Below are positions 22,819-35,206 of a stretch of 64,000 nt of DNA, in pieces; the first letter of the stretch is position 1, and each line of letters opens with the position of its first letter. Both the position numbers and the translations under genes were made by a program. Under the pieces are notes generated by a model, which saw nothing but the letters and a program-made list of their open reading frames with translations, searched no databases and was not told where the DNA came from. The DNA is from Linnemannia hyalina (Eukaryota > Mortierellomycota > Mortierellomycetes > Mortierellales > Mortierellaceae): the NCBI GenBank assembly GCA_019671135.1, contig JAHRHY010000006.1:1426001-1490000 (forward strand), given 5' to 3'.

Positions 22819-24352
22819 AGTGAAGATCCCACGAAATGGATATGAAGTTGATGGTGCCCCGGGTATATAATGCGTCAAGTCGATTAGAAGGATGACGAAT
22901 ATTCCAATGATAGCAGGACGGGGTAAATCTAGGTACGGAGGAGTGAAAGGAGTACACATACAGGGACATGCAGGAACGTTGGTGAGTCGATGCAAGATAC
23001 ATAGTAGTGAGCAGGTATCTATCGGATAGAGGTGAGCTGCCGAGATGGCCATGACCCTGGCGCTGGATCTAGCCTTCCGGAGCTACAGATCGGGTATTAT
23101 TACTCAATTACTGTCCATAGCTCCACGCTTAACTTATTTGGCCTTCCTTGGCTTCCTTTTTTCGCGTCCAAGATATCGCTCCTTTGCCCCCTTGATCCCG
23201 ATAGATCGTTCTAGCTAGAAACTTCCTTGGAGCGAGTCGCACCTCCTGAGACTCATGGTTGAGGATCTGGGCAAAAGATGGCTGAAGGAAAATGAAATCG
23301 TTGTTCACAGACAGTCGTCCTCGATGAGGCCGCGAGAGCTGGAGAGGCGAAGAGACGAGCGGATATGAAAGGTGAGGGAAAGAGGGAAGGGAGAAAGAGA
23401 CAACAGCACGGGATGTTGCGACACAATAGGGGGTAAAGCAGCAGGTCGACTGTTCTCCTTATTGAATTGTCAGAGCGCCCAGGTCGCAGACAGGTATTGA
23501 GGTCGAGGCGCGTGGTTCTCGAGCAATACGACAACACTGAATGAACAATTGACCTTTGTTGTCTGCTTCCTCTTTGCTGGCTCCATCATCGGCATTATCT
23601 TATTTCTTCTGCTCCATACATAAGGAACACCGCCCTTGCCTTCGTTCCTGGTCTTTTTGTTTTGTTTCTTCCTGATAGTCCTGTGCGTGCTTGTCAGAAC
23701 CTGAGTACCATTGAACAAACAGCACGCCCTTGCTCGCTTGTCTTTTTTTCCTGTTTCAGTCCCTCTTCTCACAAAGACTGCATACTCCCCGGCATGGCAT
23801 GCGATGCATGCAGTCTTTTGTTTGGCCCCCCCATGAAGCCGATCGGAGAATGACCGAAGGGTGTCCGGTCGAAGGGTGAGCATTGTAGAGCTGAGCTGAG
23901 CAATGTGTATATTTTAAAGTTGCGCACCCACCTTGGTTTGATGATGCTCCTGTCGATGGTGGGCGAAGGGCAGAGTGCGAAGGAAGGAGCAAGAAGAAGG
24001 TGGAGTTCGATGGAGGAAATGGTGGCAAATTCAAAGAAGGAGAGGACAAGAGGTAATAGTGATGAGGGTGACAAGACACATGCAAAATAAATGTACAGGA
24101 AGAGAAGTAAAGAAAGCAAGTGAGGGAGAAGAAGAAAAAAATAGAATAAGTCAACATACCCTTGGAGTTCCTTTTTCAGTCAACTCGTCCCCTTTCAGCC
24201 TTATCATGCAGCCTACTTCACGCTCACTGGACACGCACACAAACATGCAGACACTCGACCATTACTATGCATCCATTGAGCTCAGCTGTGAAACGCAGGA
24301 TGTGATTTATTCTGTTACCAGAGCGGGACCTTGCTCCTGCTATTCTCTGCCC
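22819..24352. other. Intergenic, promoter of the 2,448-aa protein gene
   Basis: About 1.5 kb without a supportable gene; the open frames are low-complexity or lack motifs. It contains a near-perfect inverted repeat at 23771-23821 (listed separately) and purine-rich runs at 23950-24150. Confidence 0.5.
23771..23821. repeat. Near-perfect inverted repeat (hairpin-forming)
   Basis: The left arm ACAAAGACTGCAT (23771-23783) is matched by the right arm ATGCAGTCTTTTGT (23808-23821), with one extra T. The 24-base spacer itself holds GGCATG and GCATGC palindromes. It lies about 1 kb upstream of the large minus-strand gene. It could be a regulatory palindrome or the remnant of a small element. Confidence 0.7.
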
Positions 24353-26700
24353 TCACGAAGTGGCCGACACTGTGAACAAAGGCATCAAATGGAACGTCCG
24401 AGTGGCGTGCTTGAAAATCAGTCGACGGATCAACGAGATTTCAGGCCCTTGGTTGTCTGTGGTAACCTGTTGCTGCACGGACTGTTGCTGCTGGGTCTGC
24501 AGGGACTCTGCATTCCGGACAAGGAGCACATAGTAGCATTGCTCCAACACGGATCCGACATCCTTGGAATCGATCAATGGGAACAGAACTGCTGCCTGGT
24601 TGATAGGGTCTGGGATCAGTCCCGTCTAAAAAGGGGAGGAGGAGGGGGGGAGGTGTCAGATACCATCAGCCCCATCAGTCCGATAGAGAATACGGTCGTC
24701 TCGTGTGAATAATGGAGAACGCAATCGTTTTTGCACAGTGTTTTCGTATGGAGAAAGGGTATGATTAATAAACATGTTGCATATGCGTGTGCGCGATTAC
24801 CTGCTCCGCAAGCTGGGCTAGCCAAGTGGTCTCATCCAGCTCCTTTGGATACGCCTTCGATGATGTGCTCTTGCATGCATTCCAATGGGCAATCATACAG
24901 CGCAGCATCCCTTGAATCACCGGCAGACAAATTGACGCCGACCGTCTGTCTACTCGAAGTAAAACGTGTAAAGCAAGCAATCAAGGAAAAGATGCTAAAA
25001 GGGTTAAAAACACGCGCATGAGAACTAAAGCTCACGTTCAGGAAACACATGCATAGCAAACAAATATGTTAATAGAGTCCGCCTAACCTTGCTCCATTGC
25101 CGATACGATGATCCGTCTATACGCTGGGGTTTCCGTCATTAGCCGCAACAAGATTTTGTCCCTATACGTTCGATCAAGAAGGTCACATTAGAGTCCTGCT
25201 CCTATCTTCCAACGTTGGCTCGAAACGCGGCACAAAAAACATCTTCCTGTCGCGTATAATTTACCGTTGTTGTGCGGCGTGCTTCATAGCGGCCGATGTA
25301 GCGCTCACCATAGCGGTGTCGACTCTCATTCCAAGATGCAATACAAATCTTCTCATCAACTGCTCAATAATGACCGAGTCGTGTCCATCCATGCATCGAG
25401 CCACAAGGTCTGCAATCTCAAATTCGCGCACTGACTGAATCCGGCCTTGAGCCTTTTGCTCCTCCTTCCCCCTCAATGACTTTCCGCGGTTGATATAACT
25501 TCCATCCTGAAAACTGAATGATCCTGCAAGGCCAGTTGATTTGTAATGGATGGGTTGTCGCTCGCGGTTGATGTCAGTCAACGATATCGTCAGGGCTTTC
25601 GACCGCGTCTCGTCTTTGCTATCCTCCTTAATCCATCGGCCGTCCAGGTACTTCAAAATCGTATCCATGGCGAACAGCATGATCTCGGGAGTCTTGCTAT
25701 ATGTCGCCGCTAATGAATGGTAGGTGATGATGGAAAGTGTCAGTAGGCAGTAACTTGGATCGCAATACACAATTGTCATATCGTCACAGGCCACTCCTTC
25801 CTTACCCCGAGACTTCAGTTCTTCGATAGAATCGTCCGAGTCGGTGGATTCAAGCCATGTGAATATCCGCTCGAGAGAATTTGTCAACAAAAGTGCCTGG
25901 TTCTCAAACGCTCCGTAATCAGTCCCGTCCCGCAGCTTTACGAGCGCATTCAAGACGGACTCGCTATCCCACAGTGGCAAGCCTTGCTGCGCCAATGGCC
26001 CGCAGTGAAGCATGTATAAAGTGTCGTGGTGGCTCTGGTACTGGACCATATTCCAGCTCTGTGTGTTGTTGCCTATACTCTCTTCCTGTTTCCTCCGCCG
26101 AGAAGCATCCGCTGCAAGCTCCTGTTTCTTTGCCAAGACAGCCACAATCCACTGAATTGCCATCCTATATAATTGTAGAAAGAAAGAAAAGAATGCTTAG
26201 TACCTCTTACGCGACATCTATATGCAAAATCGTTCGCATCAAGGCTGTGCGCTTTCTTACTTGTCGATATCTTCCCCCCTCTGCTTTGCTGTTGTCCACA
26301 GTCGCCTTGCCATTTCGCCTTTCCGTAAGAGCCCTGGTTTATAGTTGATAACCCACTCTAGCCAACCCGTCGTCTTGGCTGTTGATGACAGCGACGGATA
26401 TGACTCTCCAGCCTCCAGAGTAAACCGAGCCAGAACCTGAGCAAACAAGGCTGGGTCTGCGCCGACACAGTAGGACTGCAGTTGAAGGAATGCTTTGTCG
26501 GATGCCTCGTCGTTTGCCTCACTCGCAAGGTTGATCAGGTCCAAGAACGAGTACAATGGCGGTGTTGGAGGTACATCTCCAGGGTTGGGCAGTCCCTCCA
26601 GCATAGGCGCAAAGTCAGGGTAGCCATGCCATTGTGCCCTTGTTGTGTCGGCGATGGTTGTCCTGATGGTCGAGTTTTGCAGCTGAAGAATGTACTCCAT
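24353..26700 (-). CDS. Unrecognised 611-aa helical protein
   Basis: Five exons (26261-26700, 25265-26164, 25088-25161, 24801-24949, 24353-24625) join in phase with ordinary GT-AG sites, which strongly supports a real gene. I do not recognise the product. It has no signal peptide and no clear membrane span. It appears almost entirely alpha-helical, with regularly spaced Leu/Ala/Trp-containing amphipathic helices (for example FLQLQSYCVGADPALFAQVL, GWLEWVINYKPGLLRKG, IQWIVAVLAKKQEL, EQLMRRFVLHLGM), as in large scaffold or HEAT-like proteins. Residues about 330-400 are polar and Lys-rich. A Gln run (QTQQQQSVQQQ) lies near the C-terminus. The helical-repeat look resembles Mediator-tail or similar complex subunits, but no diagnostic motif was seen and this is only an impression. 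Confidence 0.7.
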
Positions 26701-26843
26701 GTTGTGGGTTGGTGGAAGAAAAGCTGGAGTTCGTTGGACGGCGTCCTTTTATACCTGGCTGTGACTGTTTTGTCGCTTTGACAAAGAACGCGACAGACAA
26801 GTTGTTTGGAGCTTTTTTTTATTTGCGACAATGGTCATGCCCA

Positions 26844-27827
26844 CTACGAGCGAGTGAAGGGGTAGGAATCGGCAAAGGGGTCCTCGCTGGAAACACGGTG
26901 CCAGGTGTACTCGATGTACGTCGCGACAGCCTCGGCGTTCTCAGTCGTCGTCAGCTCGGCCAGGATAAAGAGCGCCGCGTCAATTCCTAAAGTTGACCAC
27001 CAAGATGAATAAAGTTGCGTGAGTACTTCCTTTCTCCACTTTCTGTCCAATGAAGCCTCTCTCTCTTCGTCGCCTTGCTTCTTACCAGCAGAAACTCCCG
27101 AGGAGGAGACATATTTTCCATCCTGAACCCAACGGGCCCTCTTTATCCAGTTCACGTTGGGACCCTGGGTCATAGGCCATTCGAAGACCATCTTGTTGGT
27201 GCTGTGCATTCACAGAAACAAACAATAATTGGCTGTTAGTTCAGGATCCTGTCGCACGATGGGTGCCATAATTAATCAACAATAACACGCAAAGCAACCC
27301 CTTACGTCATGCTGTAACCGTCAACAAGGCTGGTCTTGGCAAGAATTCCAGCGCCAGTGCAAACAGTCATGGTCCAGGTAGACTGCTCCACATGGGCCTT
27401 GACATAGCCCATGAGCTCTTCGTTGTTGACATAGCTGCGGGTTCCAATACCTCCGGGGATGAAGAAGAGGTCATACTTCTGGGTGATGTCGCTGACCAAG
27501 TACTTGGGGGTGATGGTGACCTGCTGCGAGGACTTGACAGGCTCAAGAGTGGTTGCGACAAAGCAAATCTCAATGTCGAGGGTGTTGGACTCCTCTCCAA
27601 AGATGCGCATGGGACCCATGACCTTATTGTTTTGTGACGAGAAGGAATTATGGTGTAAATAAGATACACTTTGACGAAAGGTTCAATTGACTTGCAAGGG
27701 TATGGAGATGATGAACACTCACGTCCAAAAGATCGACGCCGTTAAAGACCAAGGCGCCAAGTCTGATCTTGCTGAGACCCTTGGGGATCTTGGGGAGGGG
27801 ACCATGAGGAGCAACGGTGGGAGACAT
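26844..27827 (-). CDS. DJ-1/PfpI-family protein, tandem copy 1
   Basis: Glutamine-amidotransferase-like fold; family members include isonitrile hydratases, glyoxalases/chaperones and peptidase-like proteins. Exons 27723-27827, 27306-27622, 27086-27201 and 26844-26986 give 226 aa. The motifs of the PfpI/isonitrile-hydratase-like branch are present: GVDLLDVMGPMRIF, with an acidic residue at Glu45; FFIPGG (89-93); a nucleophile elbow TVCTGAG with Cys123; then LVDGYSMTTNK, in which the last intron-split codon lies. No signal peptide or peroxisomal tail is evident; it is probably cytosolic. It is the downstream partner of a head-to-tail pair with copy 2, about 500 bp apart and very similar in protein sequence. 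Substrate unknown. Confidence 0.88.
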
Positions 27828-28325
27828 TTTGGAGGTAATGGTGTGCGTGGGAAGAAATTTTGTTTGGAATAGAGTGGGTGTGTTGAATAAAGAAAAAAAA
27901 GAAAAAAGAAAATAAAGCAGTAGGAGTACCGCCATTTAAGCATGAACGAAATAAGGTCTGCGCAATGAGGGGGCTCGGTAACTGTGAGTCACGCACGACT
28001 CTTTGCTCCAATCCCCGGGTTGCCACACACTCTAAAAACGATGCTCCCAATTGCCAGTGGTGCCTATATGCCTATGTGTGCGTGTCTATCAGCGCGCCCC
28101 TGACTAGGAACTCCAGCGCCATGTTCATTGGTCTTCTGTCGTCCTGTTCTCAGGCACCCTTTTCTCAGCAATCCGTTAATCAAAATATTTTAAGTCCAGA
28201 AAACAAACGAAGGGATATACTGGGCCTGAACGACGTTCATAGTAAAAATGGGACGCGGCGGGGAAAATAGGCAAGAGATATCTTTATTTGCACGGGATAT
28301 ATCTCGAAATGATTGAAAATAACAT
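27828..28325. other. Spacer between the DJ-1/PfpI tandem copies
   Basis: The 498 bp between the copies should hold the promoter of copy 1 and the 3' end of copy 2. No gene seen. A-rich tracts lie at 27888-27915. Confidence 0.5.
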
Positions 28326-29403
28326 CTATCCTGAGCGGGTGAAGGGGTGGGTATCAGCAAAGGGGTCCTCGCTAGCAACACGGTGCCAGGTGTACTCGAT
28401 GTGGGTCGCAACGGCGTCGGCAACCTCAACCGACGTAAACTCGGATATGATAAAGAGCGCCGCGTCGATTCCTACAGTTACCAACAAAAGGTATAAAATT
28501 GTGAGTACTCTCTACCTTCTACCCATTCTATCACGCTCAAGTCTCTATCAGTTGAGCCTCACCAGCAGATACTCCCGAGGAGGTAACATATTTGCCATCC
28601 TGGACCCAGCGGGCTCTCTTGATCCAGTTCACGTTGGGGCCCTGGCTCATGGGCCACTCGAACATCTGCTTGTTGGTGCTACATATTCAAAAAAGATAAG
28701 AAAATGTGGTTGTTAGTTCTAAACAGTGTGACAGTTTGGCAGTGGATACCTTGATTAGTGACAAAAATGACATCGAAAGAACCCCCTTACGTGACATTGT
28801 AACCGTCGACAAGACCGGTTTTGGCAAGGAGGCCAGCACCAGTGCATACAGTCATGGTCCAGGTAGACTGCTCCACATGAGTCTTGACATAGGCCATGAG
28901 CTCTTCTTTTTTGACGTACTCGAGGTTTCCTAAGCCTAGGAGTCACAAAAACAACAAGGAATCGTTAATTCTGAGTTCACAAACGTCTGGGTACGGATAC
29001 GCTTGTTGCTGGACTCGAGGTAGGCGGTCGTTACCTCCGGGGATAAAGAAAAGGTCGTATTTCTGGGTGGTGTCGCTGACCAGGTACTTGGGGGTAATGG
29101 TAACCTGTTGAGAGGTTCTGACAGGCTCGAAAGTGGTTGAGACAAAGCAGATCTCAATGTCGAGGGTGTTGGACTCTTCGCCAAAGATACGCATTGGCCC
29201 CATAACCTACATTTGCATTTCAGAGCAAGAACAAACGATGTGAATAAAGCGTGTGCACAAACTGGTCTGTAAGTTATAAAAGAGCGATGAATACATACGT
29301 CCAAAAGATCGACCTCGTCAAAGACCAAGGCACCAAGTTTGATTTTGTTGAGACCCTTGGGGATCTTGGGGAGAGGACCATGAGGAGCAACGGTGGGAGA
29401 CAT
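28326..29403 (-). CDS. DJ-1/PfpI-family protein, tandem copy 2
   Basis: Exons 29299-29403, 29035-29206, 28791-28935, 28563-28678 and 28326-28471 give 227 aa, colinear with copy 1. Exon 1 (105 nt) and the 116-nt exon have identical lengths in both copies. Exon 2 of copy 1 (317 nt) equals exons 2+3 of copy 2 (172+145 nt), because copy 2 carries an extra 99-nt intron (28936-29034) right after the FFIPGG motif. Key residues are kept: VMGPMRIFGEE, the TVCTGAG elbow with Cys123, and LVDGYNVTTNK. Differences are mostly conservative substitutions, plus one extra C-terminal Gly. It is divergent from VPS34, with about 400 bp between starts. Confidence 0.88.
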
Positions 29404-29806
29404 TGTGGAGGTGGTTGGTTGAGTGTGTGTGGGAAGAAAATGCGGTGGAAGAGAAAAAAATGAAGCAGCAAGGCTGACTATTTATGCATTAGTGAAATGG
29501 GTCGCGGCTGCGCAAGGGGTCCAGGGAGCTGTGAGACACAACGCGCAGCTTCAATGCTTCAACCCCGGGTCGGCACACACGTGCTGCTAACGAAAAGATG
29601 GCGCGCCTGTGTATTCTTGTTTGCCCAACGCGCCTTATTTGTTTGAATGATTGAAACTCAATTGCTGTTAGTGTCAGCTCAACAGGCAAGAAATCATCAC
29701 CTGGCGTGAGTTCAAGGGAGCAGTCACGGCAGAGGAGGAGTCCTTGTGTTCACCAAGCACATTGCTGCTCCAAGTATGCAACCCCCCAAACCCACCAACC
29801 AACAAC
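29404..29806. promoter_or_regulatory. Divergent promoter DJ-1 copy 2 / VPS34
   Basis: 403 bp between divergent start codons. Nothing beyond AT-rich tracts and a CG-containing block (29505-29600) is recognised. It must hold both promoters. Confidence 0.5.
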
Positions 29807-32800
29807 ATGAGCACCATGAGGGATCTCAGCGGCAAAAACTACAAAGACTATTCCTACTGCCTCACAGGAAAACTCGACTTGAACCTCAGCGTGCGAATGT
29901 ACGGGAGTGAACACCATCAAAGCGACGCATTGTCATAATGTCATTCTATTTCGTCTCCTTGCAACTCTCTGTCTAACCCTATGGGACTCTCTTTGCCATA
30001 CTCACAGTAACTCGCTGGAGTGGAAACCCAAACGACCTCAATTGGATGCAACAATTGTCCCATACTCTGCGGAGCGTCGGAGGTAATTCCTCTTTCAGCA
30101 ATACGGAACAAAACTCTTTCCCCGCACTCTTTGTCAGTCCCCACGCTCACACAATGGCGCAGCTGCTGACTCTCCAGGAACGGTCCTTTCTTTTTGTACC
30201 TTTACGCCATCTCTAGTACCTATCCGGACCTATATGTTACATGTCAAGTCTTTGCAGGCGACCAACCATTGACAGTTGTTCTGAAGACATCCTACAAACC
30301 AATGTCAAGCAAATTTGCGTAAGGGGGTTGATTGCAATTTAGATTGTCATTTATTTCATTTTTTGTTACCCCGACCGTATCTAACAGAACTCTGTCATCT
30401 GTCATATGTCACTTTCAACTCAGGTGGAACGAATGGATCACCCTCCCTATCAAGTACCGGGATCTCCCACTCAACGCCCAATTGGCGTTCACAGTCTGGG
30501 ATGCGGCATCACCCAGAAAGGTCGAGCCTATTGGAGGGTCGACCTTGAAGCTGTTTGGTCCATTCAAGTAAGTTTATGCTCCGTTGTCATTTATGACAAG
30601 CCTATGTCTGGATAACACAACTTGCTTAAGTGACCATTCTAATTATTTATCCTTTATTGTTCTTTCAGTATCATTTTGACGGGTCCACAGAAAGTCCGCA
30701 TGTGGCCGGAATGCGAAGCTGATGGGAACGACACGTCTAAGACACCCTCAGAAACTGGGGAGAAGGATGAAATGGACCGCTTTGAAAAGGTTGGTTACGT
30801 GTTTTCGTACATTCGATCATCGATCAACCCCAGGTACATCATCACGGAGGCCAATTGCTGATTTTTTCCCTACCTCTTAATGAACCCGCGTAGCTTTTGA
30901 AAAAACAGGACCGTGGGGACATCCCAAAGATTGAGTGGCTTGACAACCTTGCCTACCGCCAGATTGAACAGATCCACAAAGTAAGGCGCATGCGGAGCAA
31001 ATACACCGACACGACAAGAAACGTGCCAACTAGGGTCTTTTCTTGTCTAACCAATGCTATATCTATCTTCTGTAGAAACTCTTGGCGCAATCGGACAAAA
31101 TGCTTCTCAACATCGACTTGCCAAAGTTTGACTTTCCTGTCATTTTTGATGAACATGTAGGGAGGATATCGGGAACTGCAGCCGCTGCTGTCGCTTTTTA
31201 TTCTTATCACAACATGTCAATAGTTACTTAACGTCCATCCCTCTAACTTGGTAGGAATACGAATCTAAAGTCCATGGATCATTCAACAGCTTCGGCGGAT
31301 CAGCCTCCAACTCTATCCCTTCTTTCCATACCAACATGCCTGGCAGTTCGGTATTCATCGTGGACGACCCCGAGATTGCGCGCGAGAACCCTGTCGAGGC
31401 GAAACACAGGAGACTTGTTCGTAGCCACAGGAACGGTCCTCTGGATAGGCAATTGAAACCCAACCCAAAGATTCGCGACGAACTGGCTGTAAGTTATACT
31501 GGAAGGTGGAATAACATGCTGCGCTGAAATCATATTCTTAATTGTAATACTGACCGAGCCATTCCGTTGGATCTCGTGCCAAATAGCAAATTTTGCGGTA
31601 CCCGCCCTCACATTCGCTCACGGGAGAGGAGAAAGATCTGCTATGGAAGTTCAGATATTACCTGACAAGAGACAAACGGGTAAGCATCGCACGGTTAGCC
31701 ACTGTACCTGAAGCAAACAACTTCAGAGCTGTACAAATGACTGAATAGGACAACCGTATCTTGTCAATATCAACCAATAGGCACTTACAAAGTTCCTCAA
31801 GTCGGTGGTATGGAGTGACCCTGCAGAAGCGAAACAAGCCGTTGACCTTCTCCCAGCGTGGGTTGATATCGACGTTGACGATGCATTGGAATTGCTGGGC
31901 TCGTCATTTGAGAACCGAGAAGTTCGGTCATACGCGGTAACGCAGCTGAGAAGCGCGAATGACGATGTAAGTGAATCCGCCACATGCACGATGCAATGTT
32001 TGGTTGCACAGATACGAACTGTTGTCTCACACCCTTTTGTTCCACATGGGAATAGGATCTACTGCTGTTCCTTCTGCAGCTTGTGCAAGGTCTCAAGTTT
32101 GAGCACATCGACAGCAACTTTGGCGAGTCTAATTTGGTGGCGTTTTTGATCGAGCGTGCTGTGAAGAATCCTATTCTTGGCAACTACTTTCACTGGTATG
32201 TCCTAGTCGCGACTTGTGCGCATATGGTTCACCCTCGTACTCTCTATTCATAGCTAACAACCCTTTTGACTCATGGCTGAACTGGATAGGTATTTGATGA
32301 TCGAATACGAAGATGTCGCTGTCAGTAAGATGTATGGCAAAGTGTCGTATCAGTACATGTCGGCGATGACTGCATCTGGAATCCAACGGAGAGAGAGTTT
32401 GAGGAGACAAGGAGAGCTCATCGAGACGCTTGCCAACTTGGCCAAGAGTGTGAAGCAAATGCGCGAATCGCGCCCCAAGAAGGTTAGTGGTTAGTTCTTG
32501 CCATTTCTCTATCATCGCACTCGATATCCTGGCCACTATTCTAACCGCCGATATCACTCTTTCACTGCTCCAGATCGAAAAACTGCAAGAGTACATCGCT
32601 GATCCGAAGAATGGATTGGTGACTTTCAAGCCACTTGCATTACCTCTGGACCCACGAATAGAAGTGACAGGAATCGTGCCAGGTACTCATACATGCTCTG
32701 TTGCTGTTTTATGGATTTAACTTTATCGCCATGATGTCTAACGTCTACTCGTGATTGTGATTGCTGCGATTCTTCCTTAAATAGAGCGGACAGGTATCTT

Positions 32801-34200
32801 CAAGAGTAACCTGCTTCCTCTTCACCTTACATTCTCCTGTGCGGATGGAAGTCTCTATCAAGCCATTTTCAAGTCAGGGGACGACCTGCGTCAGGACCAG
32901 CTTGTGATTCAGCTCATTACCTTGATGGATGACCTACTCAGAAAAGAAAACTTGGATCTAAAGCTGATGCCCTACAAGGTTCTGGCGACAGGAGCAGACC
33001 ATGGCATGGTTCAGTTTGTTCAGTCTATGTCACTCGCCAACGTCTTGAACGAGAACAACGGCAGTTTGCTGGGGTACTGGAGAAAGAACCACCTGGACGA
33101 ACAGAGCGCAGAGACGTTTGGAGTCCGACCAGAAGTCATGGATAACTATGTCAAGAGTTGTGGTATGTGTATTAAGGAGAACTTGTACAGATAGATTACT
33201 CCAAAACCTGCCTGTTATTGTTTAAATCATGGAACTAACTCTATCTTTTTCTCTCCCTTGCCTTGTCAACTCCTGCATTAGCTGGATATAGCGTGATCAT
33301 GTACCTTCTTGGAGTTGGAGATCGACACTTGGACAATTTGCTCATGTCACCCAATGGTAAAGCTTGTTTTCTCCCGTCTCGGCCCTTTTCTTGCACCCAC
33401 TCGCCCCTGTTTGTATTTTTACACTTTTGGACCCTTAGAATTACGTTGCATCTCGCGCAATTACTCAAGCTAACCCCCTTCTTTCTCTCTCCGATTGTTT
33501 CTGTAGGAAACATCTTCCATGTCGACTTTGGATTTATCCTTGGTCGAGACCCCAAACCGTTCCCTGCACCAATGAAGATTACCAAAGAGATGGTCGATGC
33601 AATGGGAGGGTTCAACTCGGTGCATTATCAGAGTTTCAAGTCGTACTGTGTAACAGCGTACAATATCCTTCGCAAGTCGGCGAACCTGATCCTGAACCTG
33701 TTTGGTCTGATGGTAGATGCCAACATTCCAGACATCAAGGCCGAGCCCGACAAGGCCGTTTGGAAGGTAAGGAGCGAGGACTCGTAACAATTTTCGGTGT
33801 TGTATTTGTTTATTGTAGGGGCATGACAAACATGGTTGATTTGCTGATTGGTGACACACCGTCCCATCCCCACCTTTAGCCCACCTTCCTTTGCTCCTCC
33901 ACTCCCATTCGTATTTTATGCTTTTTCTTTCGACTTTGCCCTCCCCTTTCAATCAATCGAATAATTGAAACAAGCTCCCTGTACTCGATGCCTACGTTTT
34001 ACTAATTATGGACGCTCACTTTCGATCGCCATATTTTTTTTTCTCTCTCCACCTTCAAGGTTGAGGAGCGCTTCCAGTTGAATCTGACAGACGACGAGGC
34101 TATCAAGTTCTTCCAGAACCTGATCAACGAGAGTGTCAGTGCCATGATCCCTCAAATTGCAGACGCCATCCATGGATGGGCCCAGCATTGGCGAAAATAA
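29807..34200 (+). CDS. VPS34: Class III phosphatidylinositol 3-kinase VPS34
   Basis: Makes PI3P on endosomes and autophagic membranes. Seventeen exons (first 29807-29898, last 34060-34200) join in phase to 836 aa; the human enzyme is about 890. Domains in order: N-terminal C2-like region (about 10-230: [44 protein letters not shown]-type MWPECEADG), helical accessory domain (about 280-520: [30 protein letters not shown]), catalytic domain (about 530-836). The ATP-binding [12 protein letters not shown], catalytic loop GDRHLDN (691-697) and activation-segment start HVDFGFILG (708-716, DFG at 710-712) are all present, as is a C-terminal helix ending HGWAQHWRK, which binds membranes in family members. 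The most intron-dense gene of the window. The 293-nt last intron is the longest. Confidence 0.96.
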
Positions 34201-35206
34201 AAACATGAACACTATGAACCACGATCCCATTTTTTTTCCTCCTTCTCTCCCATTGGATGATTTTGTAAGTTTACCCGTTATGCTATACTATCCTTGTTAG
34301 TACTTTTTTTCTGAGATTTTATTCCTGGATCTGCATGCAAGAAAAACAAGCAAGGAGAGAGGGGGAAAAAAAATAAAATAAAAAAAAAAGAGATCATAAT
34401 AATAACCGACAGTTAGCTATCGAATAGTCTCCTTTTTTTTTTTTTTTTTCCTTTGCTTCCTTTGTATCATAACTTGAAACGAAGGGATCAGCGCTCTGCT
34501 ATTTTGTGTTCCTGACAAAACAAAACAACTTACATAACTCAGTTAAGTTTGACTACGGTGCATGTGTAAACAAAAACAAAAAAAAAAAAACACTTGTTCG
34601 AGAAGAGAAGACAATGAGCAAAGAGTAAGTCAAAGGGATCTTATTGTATGTTTGATTTGAATGTCTTTATGTATAGTTAACAAAAACACATTGGTGTAGG
34701 GGAGAAAGGTAGCTGTCTATGGATGAAGAGTGGTCTATGGTTTAGGAGGGGGTTGGGGTTTAGGGTTGTACAATTCTAATCTAGGGCGAGAATGTAATTG
34801 ATCTACAATGGGTGCAAAAAAGAAAGTAATGAACGGCAAAATATTAAAGACGAATAAAAACAATTAAAAGCAAACTGCAAGAAGTAACGAGAACTGCAAA
34901 CAAAAGGAAGAAAATGGGGGTGCGTCGGGAAGTAAAAAAAAAAAAATAGTTGGACAGGGGGAAAGGGGTAGAGAACGCGAAATGATTGAGTAGGGAGGTT
35001 TTGGTAGGCCAGACACTTTGGGGGTGAAACCTGGTGTTGTAGTCGGTGTAGTAGTTTCGGTGTAGTTGGATGGTCAATGCTGGGTTGGTTGGTTGTAGTT
35101 GGTCAAAGACGTTCCTGCTCCTTGTCAACAGGACGTCCAGATCAGGGTCCTTGTATTCCTCTCGGCTCAGGAGGCAAAAATTCCTTGGAAGACGGGCTGG
35201 TTTTTC
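34201..35206. other. Convergent intergenic region with T-runs and a G-rich telomere-like stretch
   Basis: It separates the convergent VPS34 and zinc-finger genes. It contains long A/T runs (34358-34390, 34434-34450, 34579-34590) and a G-rich stretch at about 34738-34767 with TTTAGG and GGGGTTTAGGG. No coding potential seen. Confidence 0.55.

Noticed and set aside
22819..23052. N-terminal extension of the 2,448-aa protein from ATG 23052
   Set aside because: The extra 78 residues are irregular, Cys/Pro-rich and hydrophobic; the ATG at 22818 precedes typical sequence.
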